Below, piece by piece: positions 8,419 through 17,116 of a stretch of 64,000 bases of DNA. The position numbers were made by a program, and so were the translations under genes. The notes under the pieces are model-generated. The model did no database searches, had not been told where the DNA came from, and saw only the letters and a program-made list of their open reading frames with translations. Each line of letters starts with the position of its first letter. Position 1 is the stretch's first letter. Origin of the DNA: Nocardia terpenica (GTDB lineage Bacteria; Actinomycetota; Actinomycetes; Mycobacteriales; Mycobacteriaceae); contig NZ_JABMCZ010000002.1 of NCBI RefSeq assembly GCF_013186535.1, positions 496,001 through 560,000 of the forward strand. Direction: 5' to 3'.

Positions 8419-8435
8419 CACACCAGCTGGTATAG
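8419..8435. promoter_or_regulatory. Palindrome resembling an autoregulatory element
   Basis: The centre ACCAGCTGGT is a perfect 10-bp palindrome, and the whole site CACACCAGCTGGTATAG resembles butyrolactone-receptor operators built on ACC...GGT half-sites. It is the best candidate operator for the adjacent TetR protein; this is an inference from the pattern. Confidence 0.4.
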
Positions 8436-8442
8436 TTTTCGA

Positions 8443-8478
8443 CGCCCAGGTGTGCCGCAGGGGGTGCGCACCTGGGCG
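8443..8478. terminator. 10-bp stem hairpin
   Basis: CGCCCAGGTG and CACCTGGGCG pair around a 16-base loop just beyond the palindrome. It could end a short transcript starting near 8400, but no product is seen. Confidence 0.35.
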
Positions 8479-9171
8479 GTTTGTTTCGTCTCGGCTCTGC
8501 CTCCTGCGACGCGGTCTTCAGATCGCCGCGATCGGCCTGACCGGTCGCGACACGTTCGGGCACATCAACCATAGGCCGAATCCCATCTCGCCGGGGTACT
8601 CCCGGTTCTTCCGGAATTCACCAAGCGGTCACCGTACCTCGAAACGTGGTCGCACGTGCGCCATACCGGCGAGTCAGTTCGCTGAAAGCCCTTTCGACCC
8701 TTTTGGCAAATGTCGGGCAACTGCCCCGGGTGATTGGTTCCGTTCGCGAATTCCGCCCCGTCCCAGTCTCGTTCACGGCCGGGTGCGACCGCGCCGGGCG
8801 AGCCGCCGCCCGCCGATCCCTCGCGACCAGCCGGGCGCCACCCACCGCACCGCTTCGTGGACACTCTCACCTCCGGTACCAATTTCCTTGCCACGCACCA
8901 CGATTGGATGATATTTACACACTTCCGCCCTGAAACAAATTGGGAACCAACATGTTTACCCCCTACCACTGCGACCACCCCACCCCACGGCCCGCCTCCG
9001 CACACCGCCCACACGCCGCCCCCGCGCCGCCCGCACGCCGCCACACCGACTCGCCGCATCGGCCCGCGCACCGCCGCGCGGCGCGGCGCGGGACCGGAAC
9101 GGCCCGGTTCATCCGCTCGGGGGGATACCGGTTACCACTTGCGCGCGCGGCACACTAGACTCTCCCACCGC
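8479..9171. other. Non-coding stretch upstream of tRNA-Lys
   Basis: About 690 bp in which every open frame has poor codon use or low complexity, and none has a convincing start. Nothing recognisable is seen. The last 60 bases should hold the tRNA promoter; TTACCA (9132-9137) and TAGACT (9156-9161) with an 18-bp spacer are a weak candidate. Confidence 0.5.
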
Positions 9172-9244
9172 GCCCCTATAGCTCAGTTGGTAGAGCTACG
9201 GACTTTTAATCCGCAGGTCCCAGGTTCGAGCCCTGGTGGGGGCA
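9172..9244 (+). tRNA. tRNA-Lys (TTT)
   Basis: A 73-nt gene with acceptor GCCCCTA paired to TGGGGGC, D-arm GCTCAGTTGGTAGAGC, anticodon loop CTTTTAA giving TTT, T-arm AGGTTCGAGCCCT and discriminator A. CCA is not encoded. Confidence 0.95.
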
Positions 9245-9254
9245 CCTTTTCGGT

Positions 9255-9287
9255 GGCGGGCCGGAGCCGGTGGGGCTCCGGCCCGCC
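9255..9287 (+). terminator. tRNA-Lys terminator hairpin
   Basis: GGCGGGCCGGAGCC pairs perfectly with GGCTCCGGCCCGCC across a five-base loop, starting ten bases after the tRNA 3' end. Confidence 0.75.
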
Positions 9288-9416
9288 GTCGTGTCCGGTG
9301 GTCTCGCACAACGGTTCCGGTGATGTCCTGGCAAATCCGGACACCGGGCGCGGTGCGGTCGCCTACTGTGGGCTCGTCCGGTGGCCACCGGACACCCCGA
9401 TGAGAGAGGCGGAGCT

Positions 9417-10010
9417 ATGACTTCCTTCGATGACCTGCTCTCCCAAGTCCCGATCGGGCAGATCGCCGCGAAGCTCGGCGTCGACGAGGCGACCGCGTCC
9501 GACGCCGTACACAAGGCCCTACCCGCCCTGCTGGGCGGGCTTCAGGCACGAACCGGCAACCAACAGCAGAACCAGGCGGTGCAGGGCCTGATCGATCAGC
9601 ATCAGGAGGGCGGCCTGCTCGACGGCGGCGTCGACATCGATCAGGTCGACACCAAGGCCGGGGCCGAGATCGTCGACGACGTCTTCGGCGAGGAGAAGAA
9701 CACCGTCATCAACGCGCTCGGCGAGACCGGAAGCGGCGGAAACGATCTGGTCGCCAAGGTGATGCCGATCCTCGCCCCGATCGTGCTCGCCTACCTCGGC
9801 AAGCAGATGCTCGGCGGCAAGTCCGGCGAGGCGGCCGAAGCGGGCGACCGCTCCGCCGCGTCCGGCGGCCCACTCGGCGACCTCCTGGGCGGCCTACTCG
9901 GCGGGGCAAGCAAGAGCGGCGGCATCGGCGGCGCCCTCTCCGAAGCCCTCGGCAAGGACGCAGGCAGCACCCTCGGCAAGGTCCTGGGCGGGCTGTTCGG
10001 CAAACGCTGA
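9417..10010 (+). CDS. DUF937 domain protein
   Basis: A 197-residue protein of the DUF937 family, whose role is unknown. It begins MTSFDDLLSQVPIGQIAAKLG, with helices and the motif ALPALLGGL typical of the family (residues 5-125), followed by a Gly/Leu/Ser-rich tail with repeated LGGLLGG units from about 155. No signal peptide is seen. The ATG at 9417 is preceded by GAGGCGGAG; an in-frame ATG at 9381 lacks this. The stop is followed six bases later by a CAAAAGC-loop hairpin and its array. Confidence 0.75.
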   Translation: MTSFDDLLSQVPIGQIAAKLGVDEATASDAVHKALPALLGGLQARTGNQQQNQAVQGLIDQHQEGGLLDGGVDIDQVDTKAGAEIVDDVFGEEKNTVINALGETGSGGNDLVAKVMPILAPIVLAYLGKQMLGGKSGEAAEAGDRSAASGGPLGDLLGGLLGGASKSGGIGGALSEALGKDAGSTLGKVLGGLFGKR

Positions 10011-10016
10011 GGGGGA

Positions 10017-10039
10017 TCCCGGCCAAAAGCGTGCCGGGA
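10017..10039 (+). repeat. CAAAAGC-loop hairpin element, copy 1
   Basis: Stem TCCCGGC / GCCGGGA around the nine-base loop CAAAAGCGT, directly after the DUF937 gene stop. One of ten copies in the window. Confidence 0.85.
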
Positions 10040-10400
10040 ACATGTAATTGGTTGCGCCGGGACCATGTGGTTGGTGCCGGGGACGTGTGGTTGGTGCCGG
10101 GGCCACGCGGTTGATGCCGGGGCCACGCGGTTGGTGCCGGGGCCACGCGGTTGGCGTGCCGAGGCCATGCGGTTGGCGTGCCGGGACCATGCAGTTGGTG
10201 TGCCGGGACCTTCTAGCTGGCGCTCCGGGATCATCTAGCTAGCGCGCCGGGACCATCTAGCTAGCGCGCCAGGGCATCTAGCTGGCGGGCTGGGAGCATG
10301 TAGCTGGCGTACGGGACCGTGCAATGGTGCGCCGGGACCATGTGATTGGTGTGCCGGGGACGTGTAATTGGTGTTGCTCCATAGAGGCCCTGCGGCTGGC
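10033..10400 (+). repeat. Degenerate tandem array following hairpin copy 1
   Basis: About fifteen units of 20-23 bp. Each begins with the hairpin right arm GCCGGGA (or GCCGGGG) followed by a spacer such as CCATGTGGTTGGT that drifts gradually along the array to CATCTAGCTAGC and back. Confidence 0.8.
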
Positions 10401-10869
10401 GCGCAGGGCCATGTGGTTGGTGGTTGGCATGGTGGGGGCGGGTTGGGAGGTGGCGCGGGTTGTGCGAGTGGGGTTGGGGATTCGGGGGTTGGGGTTGTGG
10501 AAATCGGGGTGGGGGTGGGTAGCCGGGGGCGTCAGGGATGTGTGGGGGTGGGGTGGAAGGATGGGTGGCGGCTCGGAACGTTGTTGGTGCGCCGCCCGTT
10601 GGTGCGAGTGGCGTGGGTGGGCTAACACCGGGGGCCGAGTGGCGATAGACGGCATGCGGATGCTCACGCTCCTACACTCGGAACGGGTGGACACATGTAC
10701 TCCGACCCTGTGGACACACGCCGACGACGTCGTATGAGTTCCGTCACGGACCCCGGGTCGCCATGAGGATGCGTTTCGCATCACACCTACGGTGCCGTAA
10801 GGTATGGGCCGCGGCGACAGGGCCTAGGGGGCGACGAACCAAGACGCACGACAAATGAAGGGCGCATAC
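10401..10869. other. Non-coding stretch upstream of desA
   Basis: G-rich plus strand to about 10625 with no credible gene, then a more balanced stretch that should hold the desaturase promoter. A purine-rich GAAGGG site just before the desA ATG is the only clear signal. Confidence 0.45.
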
Positions 10870-11838
10870 ATGGCAAGGGATCTGACTCAACTCGAGTTGC
10901 TGACGGAGTTGGAACCGGTTGCCGCGGAGAACGTCAACCGCCATCTCGCACTCGCCAAGGAATGGCACCCGCACGACTACGTCCCGTGGGACGACGGCCG
11001 GAATTTCGCCGCTCTCGGGGGTGTGGACTGGGACCCGTCGCAGTCCAAGCTGAGTGAGCTCGCCAAGGCCGCGATGATCACCAACCTGCTCACCGAGGAC
11101 AACCTGCCCTCCTACCACCGGGAGATCGCCGAGAACTTCTCCCAGGACGGCGCCTGGGGCACCTGGGTGGGCCGGTGGACCGCGGAGGAGAACCGGCACG
11201 GCATCGTCATGCGCGACTACCTGGTGGTGACCCGCGGCGTGGACCCGGTCGCGCTGGAAGAGGCGCGCATGGCCCACATGACCAACGGATTCGCCTCTCC
11301 CGCCGAGGCCGACGCCGGCTTCCTGCACTCGGTCGCCTACGTCACCTTCCAGGAACTGGCCACCCGGGTCAGCCACCGCAACACCGGCAAGGTGTGCGAC
11401 GACCCGATCGCCGACCGCATGCTGCAGCGCGTCGCCGCCGACGAGAACCTGCACATGATCTTCTACCGCAACATGTGCGGCGCCGCACTGGATCTCGCGC
11501 CCGACCAGACCCTGGACGCGATCACCCTCATCCTGGAGAACTTCCGCATGCCCGGCGCCGGCATGCCGAACTTCCGGCGCAACGGCGTGCTCATGGCCAA
11601 GCACGGCATCTACGACCTGCGCCAGCATCTGGAAGAGGTCGTGCAGCCGGTGCTGAAGAAGTGGCGCATCTTCGAGCGCACCGACCTCACCGCGCGCGGC
11701 GAGCAGACCCGCGAACGCCTGGGCCTGTTCCTGGAGAAGCTGAGCAAGGACGTGGTGAAGTTCGAGGAGCAGCGCGACCGCATGCTCGCCCGCGAGGCGG
11801 CCAAGCGCGACCGCGAGCTCGCGGGGGCCTCCCGCTGA
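10870..11838 (+). CDS. desA: Acyl-[acyl-carrier-protein] desaturase (DesA1-like)
   Basis: A 322-residue ferritin-like di-iron enzyme homologous to mycobacterial DesA1 (Rv0824c), which puts a double bond in acyl-ACP chains. The iron ligand blocks are visible: TEDNLPSYHRE with Glu76 and His83, EENRHG at 106-111, and DENLHMIFYR near 196. The ATG at 10870 is taken because GAAGGG precedes it and family alignment begins there; an ATG five codons upstream is possible. Next to dusB and an LCP gene in the same order as Rv0824c-Rv0822c. Confidence 0.93.
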   Translation: MARDLTQLELLTELEPVAAENVNRHLALAKEWHPHDYVPWDDGRNFAALGGVDWDPSQSKLSELAKAAMITNLLTEDNLPSYHREIAENFSQDGAWGTWVGRWTAEENRHGIVMRDYLVVTRGVDPVALEEARMAHMTNGFASPAEADAGFLHSVAYVTFQELATRVSHRNTGKVCDDPIADRMLQRVAADENLHMIFYRNMCGAALDLAPDQTLDAITLILENFRMPGAGMPNFRRNGVLMAKHGIYDLRQHLEEVVQPVLKKWRIFERTDLTARGEQTRERLGLFLEKLSKDVVKFEEQRDRMLAREAAKRDRELAGASR

Positions 11839-11881
11839 GCGTGAGCTCGGCCACTTCCGCCGTGATGGGACACTGATTTCC

Positions 11882-13030
11882 ATGACTGCGGCGATCGAGA
11901 CCAAGTCCCGGCTGCGGATCGGCCCCTACCCGGTCGATCCGCCGGTCGTGCTCGCCCCGATGGCCGGGATCACCAATGTCGCCTTCCGGACGCTGTGCCG
12001 GGAGTTCGGCAGCGCCACTTCGATCTACGTGTGCGAGATGATCACGGCGCGGGCCGTGGTGGAGCGCAACGAGAAGACGCTGCACATGATGTCGTTCGGG
12101 CCGGAGGAGAAGCCGCGGTCCATGCAGCTGTACGGGGTCGACCCGGCCACCATCGGTGAGGCGGTGCGCGTCATCGTCGGTGAGGGCTGGGCCGATCACA
12201 TCGATCTGAATCTCGGCTGCCCGGTCCCGAAGGTCACCCGGCTCGGTGGTGGCGCGGCGCTGCCGTACAAGCGACGGCTGTTCGAGGCGATCGTGCGCGC
12301 GATGGTGAGCGCCGCCGAACCGGCGGGCATTCCGATCACGGTGAAGTTCCGCATCGGCATCGACGACGAGCACACCACCTATCTCGACGCCGGGCGCATC
12401 GCCGAGGCCGAGGGCGCCGCCGCGGTGGCGCTGCACGCCCGCACCGCCGCCCAGCGCTACTCCGGCGAGGCCGACTGGTCGGCCATCGCCCGCCTCAAGC
12501 AGGCCGTCACCACCATTCCGGTGCTCGGCAACGGCGATATCTTCGCCGCCGCCGACGCGGTCGCGATGATGTCCGAAACCGGTTGCGACGGTGTGGTTGT
12601 CGGCCGTGGCTGCCTGGGCCGCCCGTGGCTGTTCGCCGAGTTGCAGGCCGCGCTGCGCGGCGAACCGGTGCCCGCGGGCCCCGATCTGGGCCGCGTCGGC
12701 GAGATCCTGTACCGGCACGCCGCCCTGCTGGCCGACCACTACGGCGAGGACCGCGGCCTGCGCGACCTCCGCAAGCACATGGCCTGGTACCTGATGGGCT
12801 TCCCGGTCGGCGCCGACCTCCGCCGCCGCTTCGCCTCGGTCGCCACCCTCACCGAATTGCAAGACCTGATCGGCGAATTGGACCCCACGGCCCCCTTCCC
12901 CCCCGACGCCGAGGGCCCCCGCGGCCGCCAAGGCTCCCCCGGCAAGGTCAGCCTCCCCCACGGCTGGCTCGACGACCCCGAAGACGCCGCCGTCCCCACC
13001 GCCGCCGACGTCATGCACTCGGGCGGATAA
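11882..13030 (+). CDS. dusB: tRNA-dihydrouridine synthase (DusB family)
   Basis: A 382-residue FMN enzyme that reduces uridines in tRNA D-loops. It shows APMAGITNVAFR at the start, the catalytic cysteine in NLGCPVPKVT near residue 115, the phosphate-binding NGDIF, and GRGCLGRPW. The C-terminal tail beyond about 330 is the usual tRNA-binding helical part. 43 bp after desA on the same strand; corresponds to Rv0823c. Confidence 0.92.
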   Translation: MTAAIETKSRLRIGPYPVDPPVVLAPMAGITNVAFRTLCREFGSATSIYVCEMITARAVVERNEKTLHMMSFGPEEKPRSMQLYGVDPATIGEAVRVIVGEGWADHIDLNLGCPVPKVTRLGGGAALPYKRRLFEAIVRAMVSAAEPAGIPITVKFRIGIDDEHTTYLDAGRIAEAEGAAAVALHARTAAQRYSGEADWSAIARLKQAVTTIPVLGNGDIFAAADAVAMMSETGCDGVVVGRGCLGRPWLFAELQAALRGEPVPAGPDLGRVGEILYRHAALLADHYGEDRGLRDLRKHMAWYLMGFPVGADLRRRFASVATLTELQDLIGELDPTAPFPPDAEGPRGRQGSPGKVSLPHGWLDDPEDAAVPTAADVMHSGG

Positions 13031-13061
13031 CCCACTCCGCCACCATTCGGTCCGGCACCAG

Positions 13062-13297
13062 ACCTCGTTATCCCCGCACATACCTCGTATCCCCGCACAA
13101 GAACTCGCCATCCCCGCACAAGAACTCGCCATCCTGGCGCTTAGAACTCGTCATCCCGGCACTTAGAACTCGTCATCCCGGCACTTAGAACCCGCCATCC
13201 CGGCACTTAGAACCCGCCATCCCGGCACTTAGAACCCGCCATCCCGGCACTTAGAACCCGCCATCCCGGCACTTAGAACCCGCCATCCCGGCACTTA
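13062..13297 (-). repeat. 22-bp tandem array, split from its hairpin by an IS
   Basis: About eleven copies; the last eight have a regular 22-bp period, on the minus strand GTGCCGGGATGGCGGGTTCT plus AA. The copies near 13062-13130 are degenerate. The array resumes as one partial unit after the insertion sequence at 14450 and then meets hairpin copy 2, so it reads hairpin-then-array on the minus strand. Confidence 0.85.
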
Positions 13298-14447
13298 ACC
13301 CGGTTCCGGGTGTGATGTCGCGGTGGGGTGACGCTTGATCGCGGTTGCTGCGGTATGCCGGTGTGGTGAGGTATCCCCAGGGCGGTGGGTTGACCACCGA
13401 GCGGCGGATGTTCCGGGAGGGTATTCGCCTGCGGGCGGCGGAGATGTTCGCCGCGGGACAACGTAATTCGGTGATCGCTGGGCAGCTGCGGGTCAGCCTG
13501 CGATCGGTGCAGCGGTGGCGGCGGGCATGGCTACTCGGCGGGCAGCGGTCGTTGCGGTCGAAGGGGTCGCCGGGGCGGCCGAGGCTCTCCGATGCCTTGT
13601 TCGCGGTGCTCGAGACCGAGCTGGCGCGCGGTGCGGCCGCGCACGGCTGGCCGGATCAGACCTGGACCCTGGCCCGGATCCAGACGCTGATCGGGCGCCG
13701 GTTCCACAAGCATCTGTCGCCGGCGAGCATCTCGGAGATGCTGCGCCGGCACGGCTGGAGTCACCAGATACCGGCCCGCCGCGCGGTCGAGCGTGACCCC
13801 GACGCGGTCACCGGATGGGTGAAAACCACGTGGCCGCAGGTAAATCCACCGCGGCGGCGCTCGGGGCCTGGCTCGTGTTCGAGGACGAGGCCGGGTTCTC
13901 GATGACGCCGCCGACGCGCCGCACCTGGTCTCCGCGCGGGCACACACCCGTGGTCACCGTCCGGGGGCGATCCCAGCGCCGATTCTCCATCGCCGCCCTG
14001 ACCTGCTACAAGGACGGGGAACGCTCCCGGTTGATCTACCGGCCGAAGCGACACCCGGACGCGAAGAACGCCGCACGCCGCAGTTTCGCCTGGACCGATT
14101 ACCGGGACCTGCTCATTCGCGCCCACGTGCAACTCGGCGGCCCGATCGTGCTGGTGTGGGACAACCTCAACGTGCACCGCGATGCCCGCCTGCAGGCATT
14201 CATCGACACCCGCGACTGGGTCACCTGCTATCGGCTGCCACCGTATGCGCCCGACCTCAACCCGGTCGAAAGCATCTGGTCGCTACTACGACGCAGCAAC
14301 CAGGCCAACACCGCCTTCGACGATCCCGCCCACCTGATGCACAGCCTGCGACACGGCCTGCGACGAATCCAACACCGGCCCACCATCATCGATAGCTGCC
14401 TCGCCGGGACCGGCCTCACCCTCACGACATCACACCCGGAACCTCGT
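13298..14447 (+). mobile_element. IS630-family insertion sequence
   Basis: A 1150-bp element with 23-bp terminal inverted repeats (13298-13320 and 14425-14447) that differ at only two positions and share the core GGTTCCGGGTGTGATGTCG. It is flanked by TA at 13296-13297 and 14448-14449, the duplication typical of this family. Removing it and one TA restores an uninterrupted tandem repeat, so the empty site can be read directly. Confidence 0.93.
13366..13905 (+). CDS. IS630 transposase, upstream frame (orfA)
   Basis: About 179 residues carrying the N-terminal DNA-binding part: a first helix-turn-helix near residues 15-55 (RNSVIAGQLRVSLRSVQRW) and a winged helix to about 145. The GTG at 13366 gives the family start VRYPQGGGLT. 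The family similarity leaves this frame after WVKTTWPQV and continues in the -1 frame, so the full enzyme needs a frameshift near 13848. Confidence 0.8.
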   Translation: MRYPQGGGLTTERRMFREGIRLRAAEMFAAGQRNSVIAGQLRVSLRSVQRWRRAWLLGGQRSLRSKGSPGRPRLSDALFAVLETELARGAAAHGWPDQTWTLARIQTLIGRRFHKHLSPASISEMLRRHGWSHQIPARRAVERDPDAVTGWVKTTWPQVNPPRRRSGPGSCSRTRPGSR

Positions 14448-14450
14448 TAG
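13815..14450 (+). CDS. IS630 transposase, catalytic frame (orfB)
   Basis: The DDE domain, in the -1 frame to orfA: first Asp in FEDEAGFS, second Asp in VWDNLNVH, and Glu in PDLNPVESIW. Natural entry is by frameshift around GGTAAATCC (13847-13855), joining WPQV to KSTAAA; the ATG at 13815 may be incidental. The stop TAG (14448-14450) is made from the duplicated target TA plus a flanking G, so it lies outside the element. It is unclear from one copy whether the shift is programmed or a mutation. Confidence 0.8.
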   Translation: MGENHVAAGKSTAAALGAWLVFEDEAGFSMTPPTRRTWSPRGHTPVVTVRGRSQRRFSIAALTCYKDGERSRLIYRPKRHPDAKNAARRSFAWTDYRDLLIRAHVQLGGPIVLVWDNLNVHRDARLQAFIDTRDWVTCYRLPPYAPDLNPVESIWSLLRRSNQANTAFDDPAHLMHSLRHGLRRIQHRPTIIDSCLAGTGLTLTTSHPEPR

Positions 14451-14459
14451 AAGCCGTCA

Positions 14460-14482
14460 TCCCGGCGCGCTTTTGGCCGGGA
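14460..14482 (-). repeat. CAAAAGC-loop hairpin element, copy 2
   Basis: On the minus strand, TCCCGGC / GCCGGGA around CAAAAGCGC. It heads the 22-bp array now split by the IS. Confidence 0.85.
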
Positions 14483-14558
14483 TCGTTCCTCAATCGTTAT
14501 CATCGGAGGTCCGGGGCCGCCTTGTTCGTGCGGACGTAGAGCGAAGTGAGGGCTGTAG

Positions 14559-16283
14559 GTGGGTGATGACGACAGGGCCGAGGCTTCCTCTCGGTATCCG
14601 GATCGTGCACCCTGGGAGCGGTATCCGGCTCCGGTCACCGTGGAGGAGCTTGTGCGGCGGGTGGGTGGTGAGCAGGCGGCTCCCGCTCCGGAGGGTCCGC
14701 CCGTCGACCGGTCCGCGGCCGCCGCGCGGCCGAAACCCGTTGGTGCGCCGCCATTATCCCGGGTGGCCGCCGGACGGCAGCGTCGCCGGCGGCGGCTGCG
14801 GCTGACCGGGCGCACGCTCTCGGCCCTCGTCGCGGTCGTCGCCCTGGTCGTGACCGGGGTGGGCTGGAATTATCTGCGCGCCACCGACTCCGGGTTCAAC
14901 AAGGTGTCCGCGCTGGACCAGAACTCCACCGACATCGTCGATCCCGGTGGGCAGCTGGGCGACGAGAACTTCCTCATCGCCGGTACCGATACCCGGGCGG
15001 GAGCCAACAGCCAGGTCGGGGCGGGCACCACCGACGATGCCGAGGGCGCGCGCTCGGACACGGTGATGCTGGTGAACATTCCGGCCAGCCGCGCCCGCGT
15101 GGTGGTCGTCTCGTTCCCGCGCGACCTCGACGTGACCCGGCCGGTCTGCGAGGGCTGGGACAACGACAGGGCCCAGTACACGGGCACCCAATTCCCCTCG
15201 GCCCTCGGCGACAAGCTCAATGCCACCTACGCCCTGGGCGGCCCGAAGTGCCTGACCAAGGTGATCCAGAAGCTGTCCGGCCTGAAGATCAATCACTTCG
15301 TCGGCGTCGACTTCTCCGGCTTCGAGACCATGGTCGACACCGTCGGCGGTGTCCAGGTGTGCACCACCAAGCCGCTGGTCGACGGCGAGCTCGGCACCGT
15401 GCTGCCCACCCCGGGACGCCAGATCATCAACGGCGCAACGGCTTTGGACTACGTGCGGGCCCGGCACGTGGTCGGCGAGGAGCGCAGCGACTACGACCGC
15501 ATCAACCGGCAGCAGCGGTTCCTGTCCTCGCTGCTGCGCAGCGCGCTGTCGAACCGGGTGCTGTTCGACCCCGGCAAGCTCAACGGCTTCATCAACGCCT
15601 TCGCCAGCCACGCCTTCATGGACAACGTGAGCACCAGGGACCTGCTCATGCTGGGCCGGTCGCTGCAGAAGGTGGAGGCCGGGGCGATCACCTTCCTGAC
15701 CGTCCCCACCGCGGGAACCACCTCCTACGGCAACGAGATTCCGCGCGAGACCGACATCAAGGCGATCTTCCGCGCGATCATCGACGATCAGCCGCTGCCC
15801 GGCGAGAAGAAAGCGACCGCACCGGTCACCTCCACCCCGCCCGCTCCGGCCCGGCACCCGGCGGCCGTGGACCCGAGCACCGTCTCGGTGCAGGTGTCCA
15901 ACGCGTCCGGCACGGCCGGGCTGGCGGGCGGCACCGCGCCGAAGCTGTCCGCCAAGGGTTTCCAGATCTACAGCGTCGGCAACTACGCCGACGGCACCTC
16001 CCCCACCACGCTGGTGCGCTACGCGCCCGGACACGAGGCCGAGGCCGGGACCGTCGCCTCCACGCTGCCGGGCGCGGCGCTGGAACCGGCCGCCGGGCTG
16101 GGCAGCATCGTGGAGGTGGTGCTGGGCGCCGATTTCGCCGGGGTGGTGCGGGCGCCGACGCCGTTCGGTTCGCCGCTGCCCGACATCCCCGTCGCGCCCG
16201 CGGGCGGCGCCGGGACGGAGACGCCCGCCACACTCCCGTCCGATCTGGAGCATGTGAACGCCGCCGACGACATCTGCCAATAG
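14559..16283 (+). CDS. LytR-CpsA-Psr family protein with LytR_C domain
   Basis: A 574-residue membrane-anchored enzyme similar to Rv0822c. LCP proteins attach polymers such as arabinogalactan to peptidoglycan outside the membrane. It has an Arg-rich cytoplasmic stretch before a single transmembrane helix (about 83-104), then the LCP domain (about 130-390) with DTRAG, SDTVMLV, SFPRD, DYVRARH and DYDRINRQQ motifs, a Pro-rich linker, and a LytR_C domain (about 425-520, starting VSVQVSNASG). The GTG at 14559 is the likely start. Followed by phoU as in M. tuberculosis. Confidence 0.88.
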   Translation: MGDDDRAEASSRYPDRAPWERYPAPVTVEELVRRVGGEQAAPAPEGPPVDRSAAAARPKPVGAPPLSRVAAGRQRRRRRLRLTGRTLSALVAVVALVVTGVGWNYLRATDSGFNKVSALDQNSTDIVDPGGQLGDENFLIAGTDTRAGANSQVGAGTTDDAEGARSDTVMLVNIPASRARVVVVSFPRDLDVTRPVCEGWDNDRAQYTGTQFPSALGDKLNATYALGGPKCLTKVIQKLSGLKINHFVGVDFSGFETMVDTVGGVQVCTTKPLVDGELGTVLPTPGRQIINGATALDYVRARHVVGEERSDYDRINRQQRFLSSLLRSALSNRVLFDPGKLNGFINAFASHAFMDNVSTRDLLMLGRSLQKVEAGAITFLTVPTAGTTSYGNEIPRETDIKAIFRAIIDDQPLPGEKKATAPVTSTPPAPARHPAAVDPSTVSVQVSNASGTAGLAGGTAPKLSAKGFQIYSVGNYADGTSPTTLVRYAPGHEAEAGTVASTLPGAALEPAAGLGSIVEVVLGADFAGVVRAPTPFGSPLPDIPVAPAGGAGTETPATLPSDLEHVNAADDICQ

Positions 16284-16384
16284 CAGCCCGGCTCACCTGC
16301 GACGACACGTCCGGCCAACGGAAACACCGGTGGTTCACCCGCTGTTGGTGACTTGGTCAGGGCCGCGAACTAATGTTGTGTTTC

Positions 16385-17056
16385 ATGCGTGTCATCTACA
16401 ACGAACAAATGGCCGATCTCGCCAACATGCTGGGCGAGATGGCCGGCCTCGCCGGATCATCCATGGAGCAGGCGACCCAGTCGCTGCTGCAGGCCGATCT
16501 GTCGCTGGCCGAGCAGGTGATCACCGAGTACGACCGGATCGCCGAGATGATCACGCTGGCCGAGGAGAAGGCGTTCGCGCTGCTGGCTCTGCAGGCACCG
16601 GTGGCCGGAGACCTCCGCCAGGTGGTCAGCGCCATTCAGATCGTGGCGGACGTGAACCGCATGGGCGCCCTCGCGCTGCACGTGGCCAAGGTGGCCCGCC
16701 GCCGACACCCCAACCACGCCCTGCCCGAGGCCGTCAACGGCTATTTCGCGGAGATGGGCCGGATCGCGGTGAACATGGGCAAGGCCGCCAAGGAGGTCCT
16801 CGAGACCCGCGATCCGGAACGGGCCGCGCAGCTCAACGAGGACGACGAGGCGATGGACGATCTGCACCGCCACCTGTTCTCGCTGCTGATGGACCGGGAG
16901 TGGAAGTACGGCGTGGCCCCGGCCGTCGACGTCACCCTGCTGGGCCGCTACTACGAGCGCTTCGCCGACCACGCGGTGGAGATCGGCCGCCGGGTGGTGT
17001 TCCTGGTGACCGGCGTGCTCCCGCCCGAGACCGAGCAGGAGACCGAAAAGATCTGA
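16385..17056 (+). CDS. phoU: Phosphate transport regulator PhoU (PhoY2-like)
   Basis: A 223-residue all-helical protein with two PhoU repeats, each carrying an acidic metal-site segment (MGALALHVAK in the first, RYYERFADHAVEIGRR in the second). It restrains PhoR/PhoP signalling when phosphate is ample. The ATG at 16385 is chosen from the family start MRxxY; TAATGT at 16371-16376 lies eight bases upstream, so the mRNA may be leaderless. The pst operon is only 1.9 kb away on the other strand. Confidence 0.92.
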   Translation: MRVIYNEQMADLANMLGEMAGLAGSSMEQATQSLLQADLSLAEQVITEYDRIAEMITLAEEKAFALLALQAPVAGDLRQVVSAIQIVADVNRMGALALHVAKVARRRHPNHALPEAVNGYFAEMGRIAVNMGKAAKEVLETRDPERAAQLNEDDEAMDDLHRHLFSLLMDREWKYGVAPAVDVTLLGRYYERFADHAVEIGRRVVFLVTGVLPPETEQETEKI

Positions 17057-17066
17057 AGTATCTGAC

Positions 17067-17112
17067 GATTCGGGCCCCCGGGACGGCGACACGCACCCCG
17101 GGGGCCCGAATC
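17067..17112. terminator. Bidirectional terminator between phoU and the MFS gene
   Basis: A perfect 16-bp stem (GATTCGGGCCCCCGGG and complement) around 14 bases, ten bases after the phoU stop and five before the end of the convergent MFS gene. Confidence 0.8.
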
Positions 17113-17116
17113 GCGT

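Noticed and set aside
8336..8572. A 78-codon minus-strand frame upstream of the TetR gene
   Set aside because: It runs across the operator-like palindrome and two hairpins and lacks GC-rich third positions expected of genes here.
8565..9071. A 168-codon minus-strand frame in the long gap before tRNA-Lys
   Set aside because: Poor codon use, no ribosome site, no recognisable domain, and overlapping frames of similar quality on the other strand.
10324..10737. A 137-codon plus-strand frame after the DUF937 array
   Set aside because: It begins inside the tandem array and is Gly/Trp/Val low-complexity; nothing supports translation.
13136..13297. CRISPR-like array of 22-bp units
   Set aside because: The units are contiguous and nearly identical throughout, with no variable spacers and no cas genes nearby; it is a tandem array attached to a hairpin.
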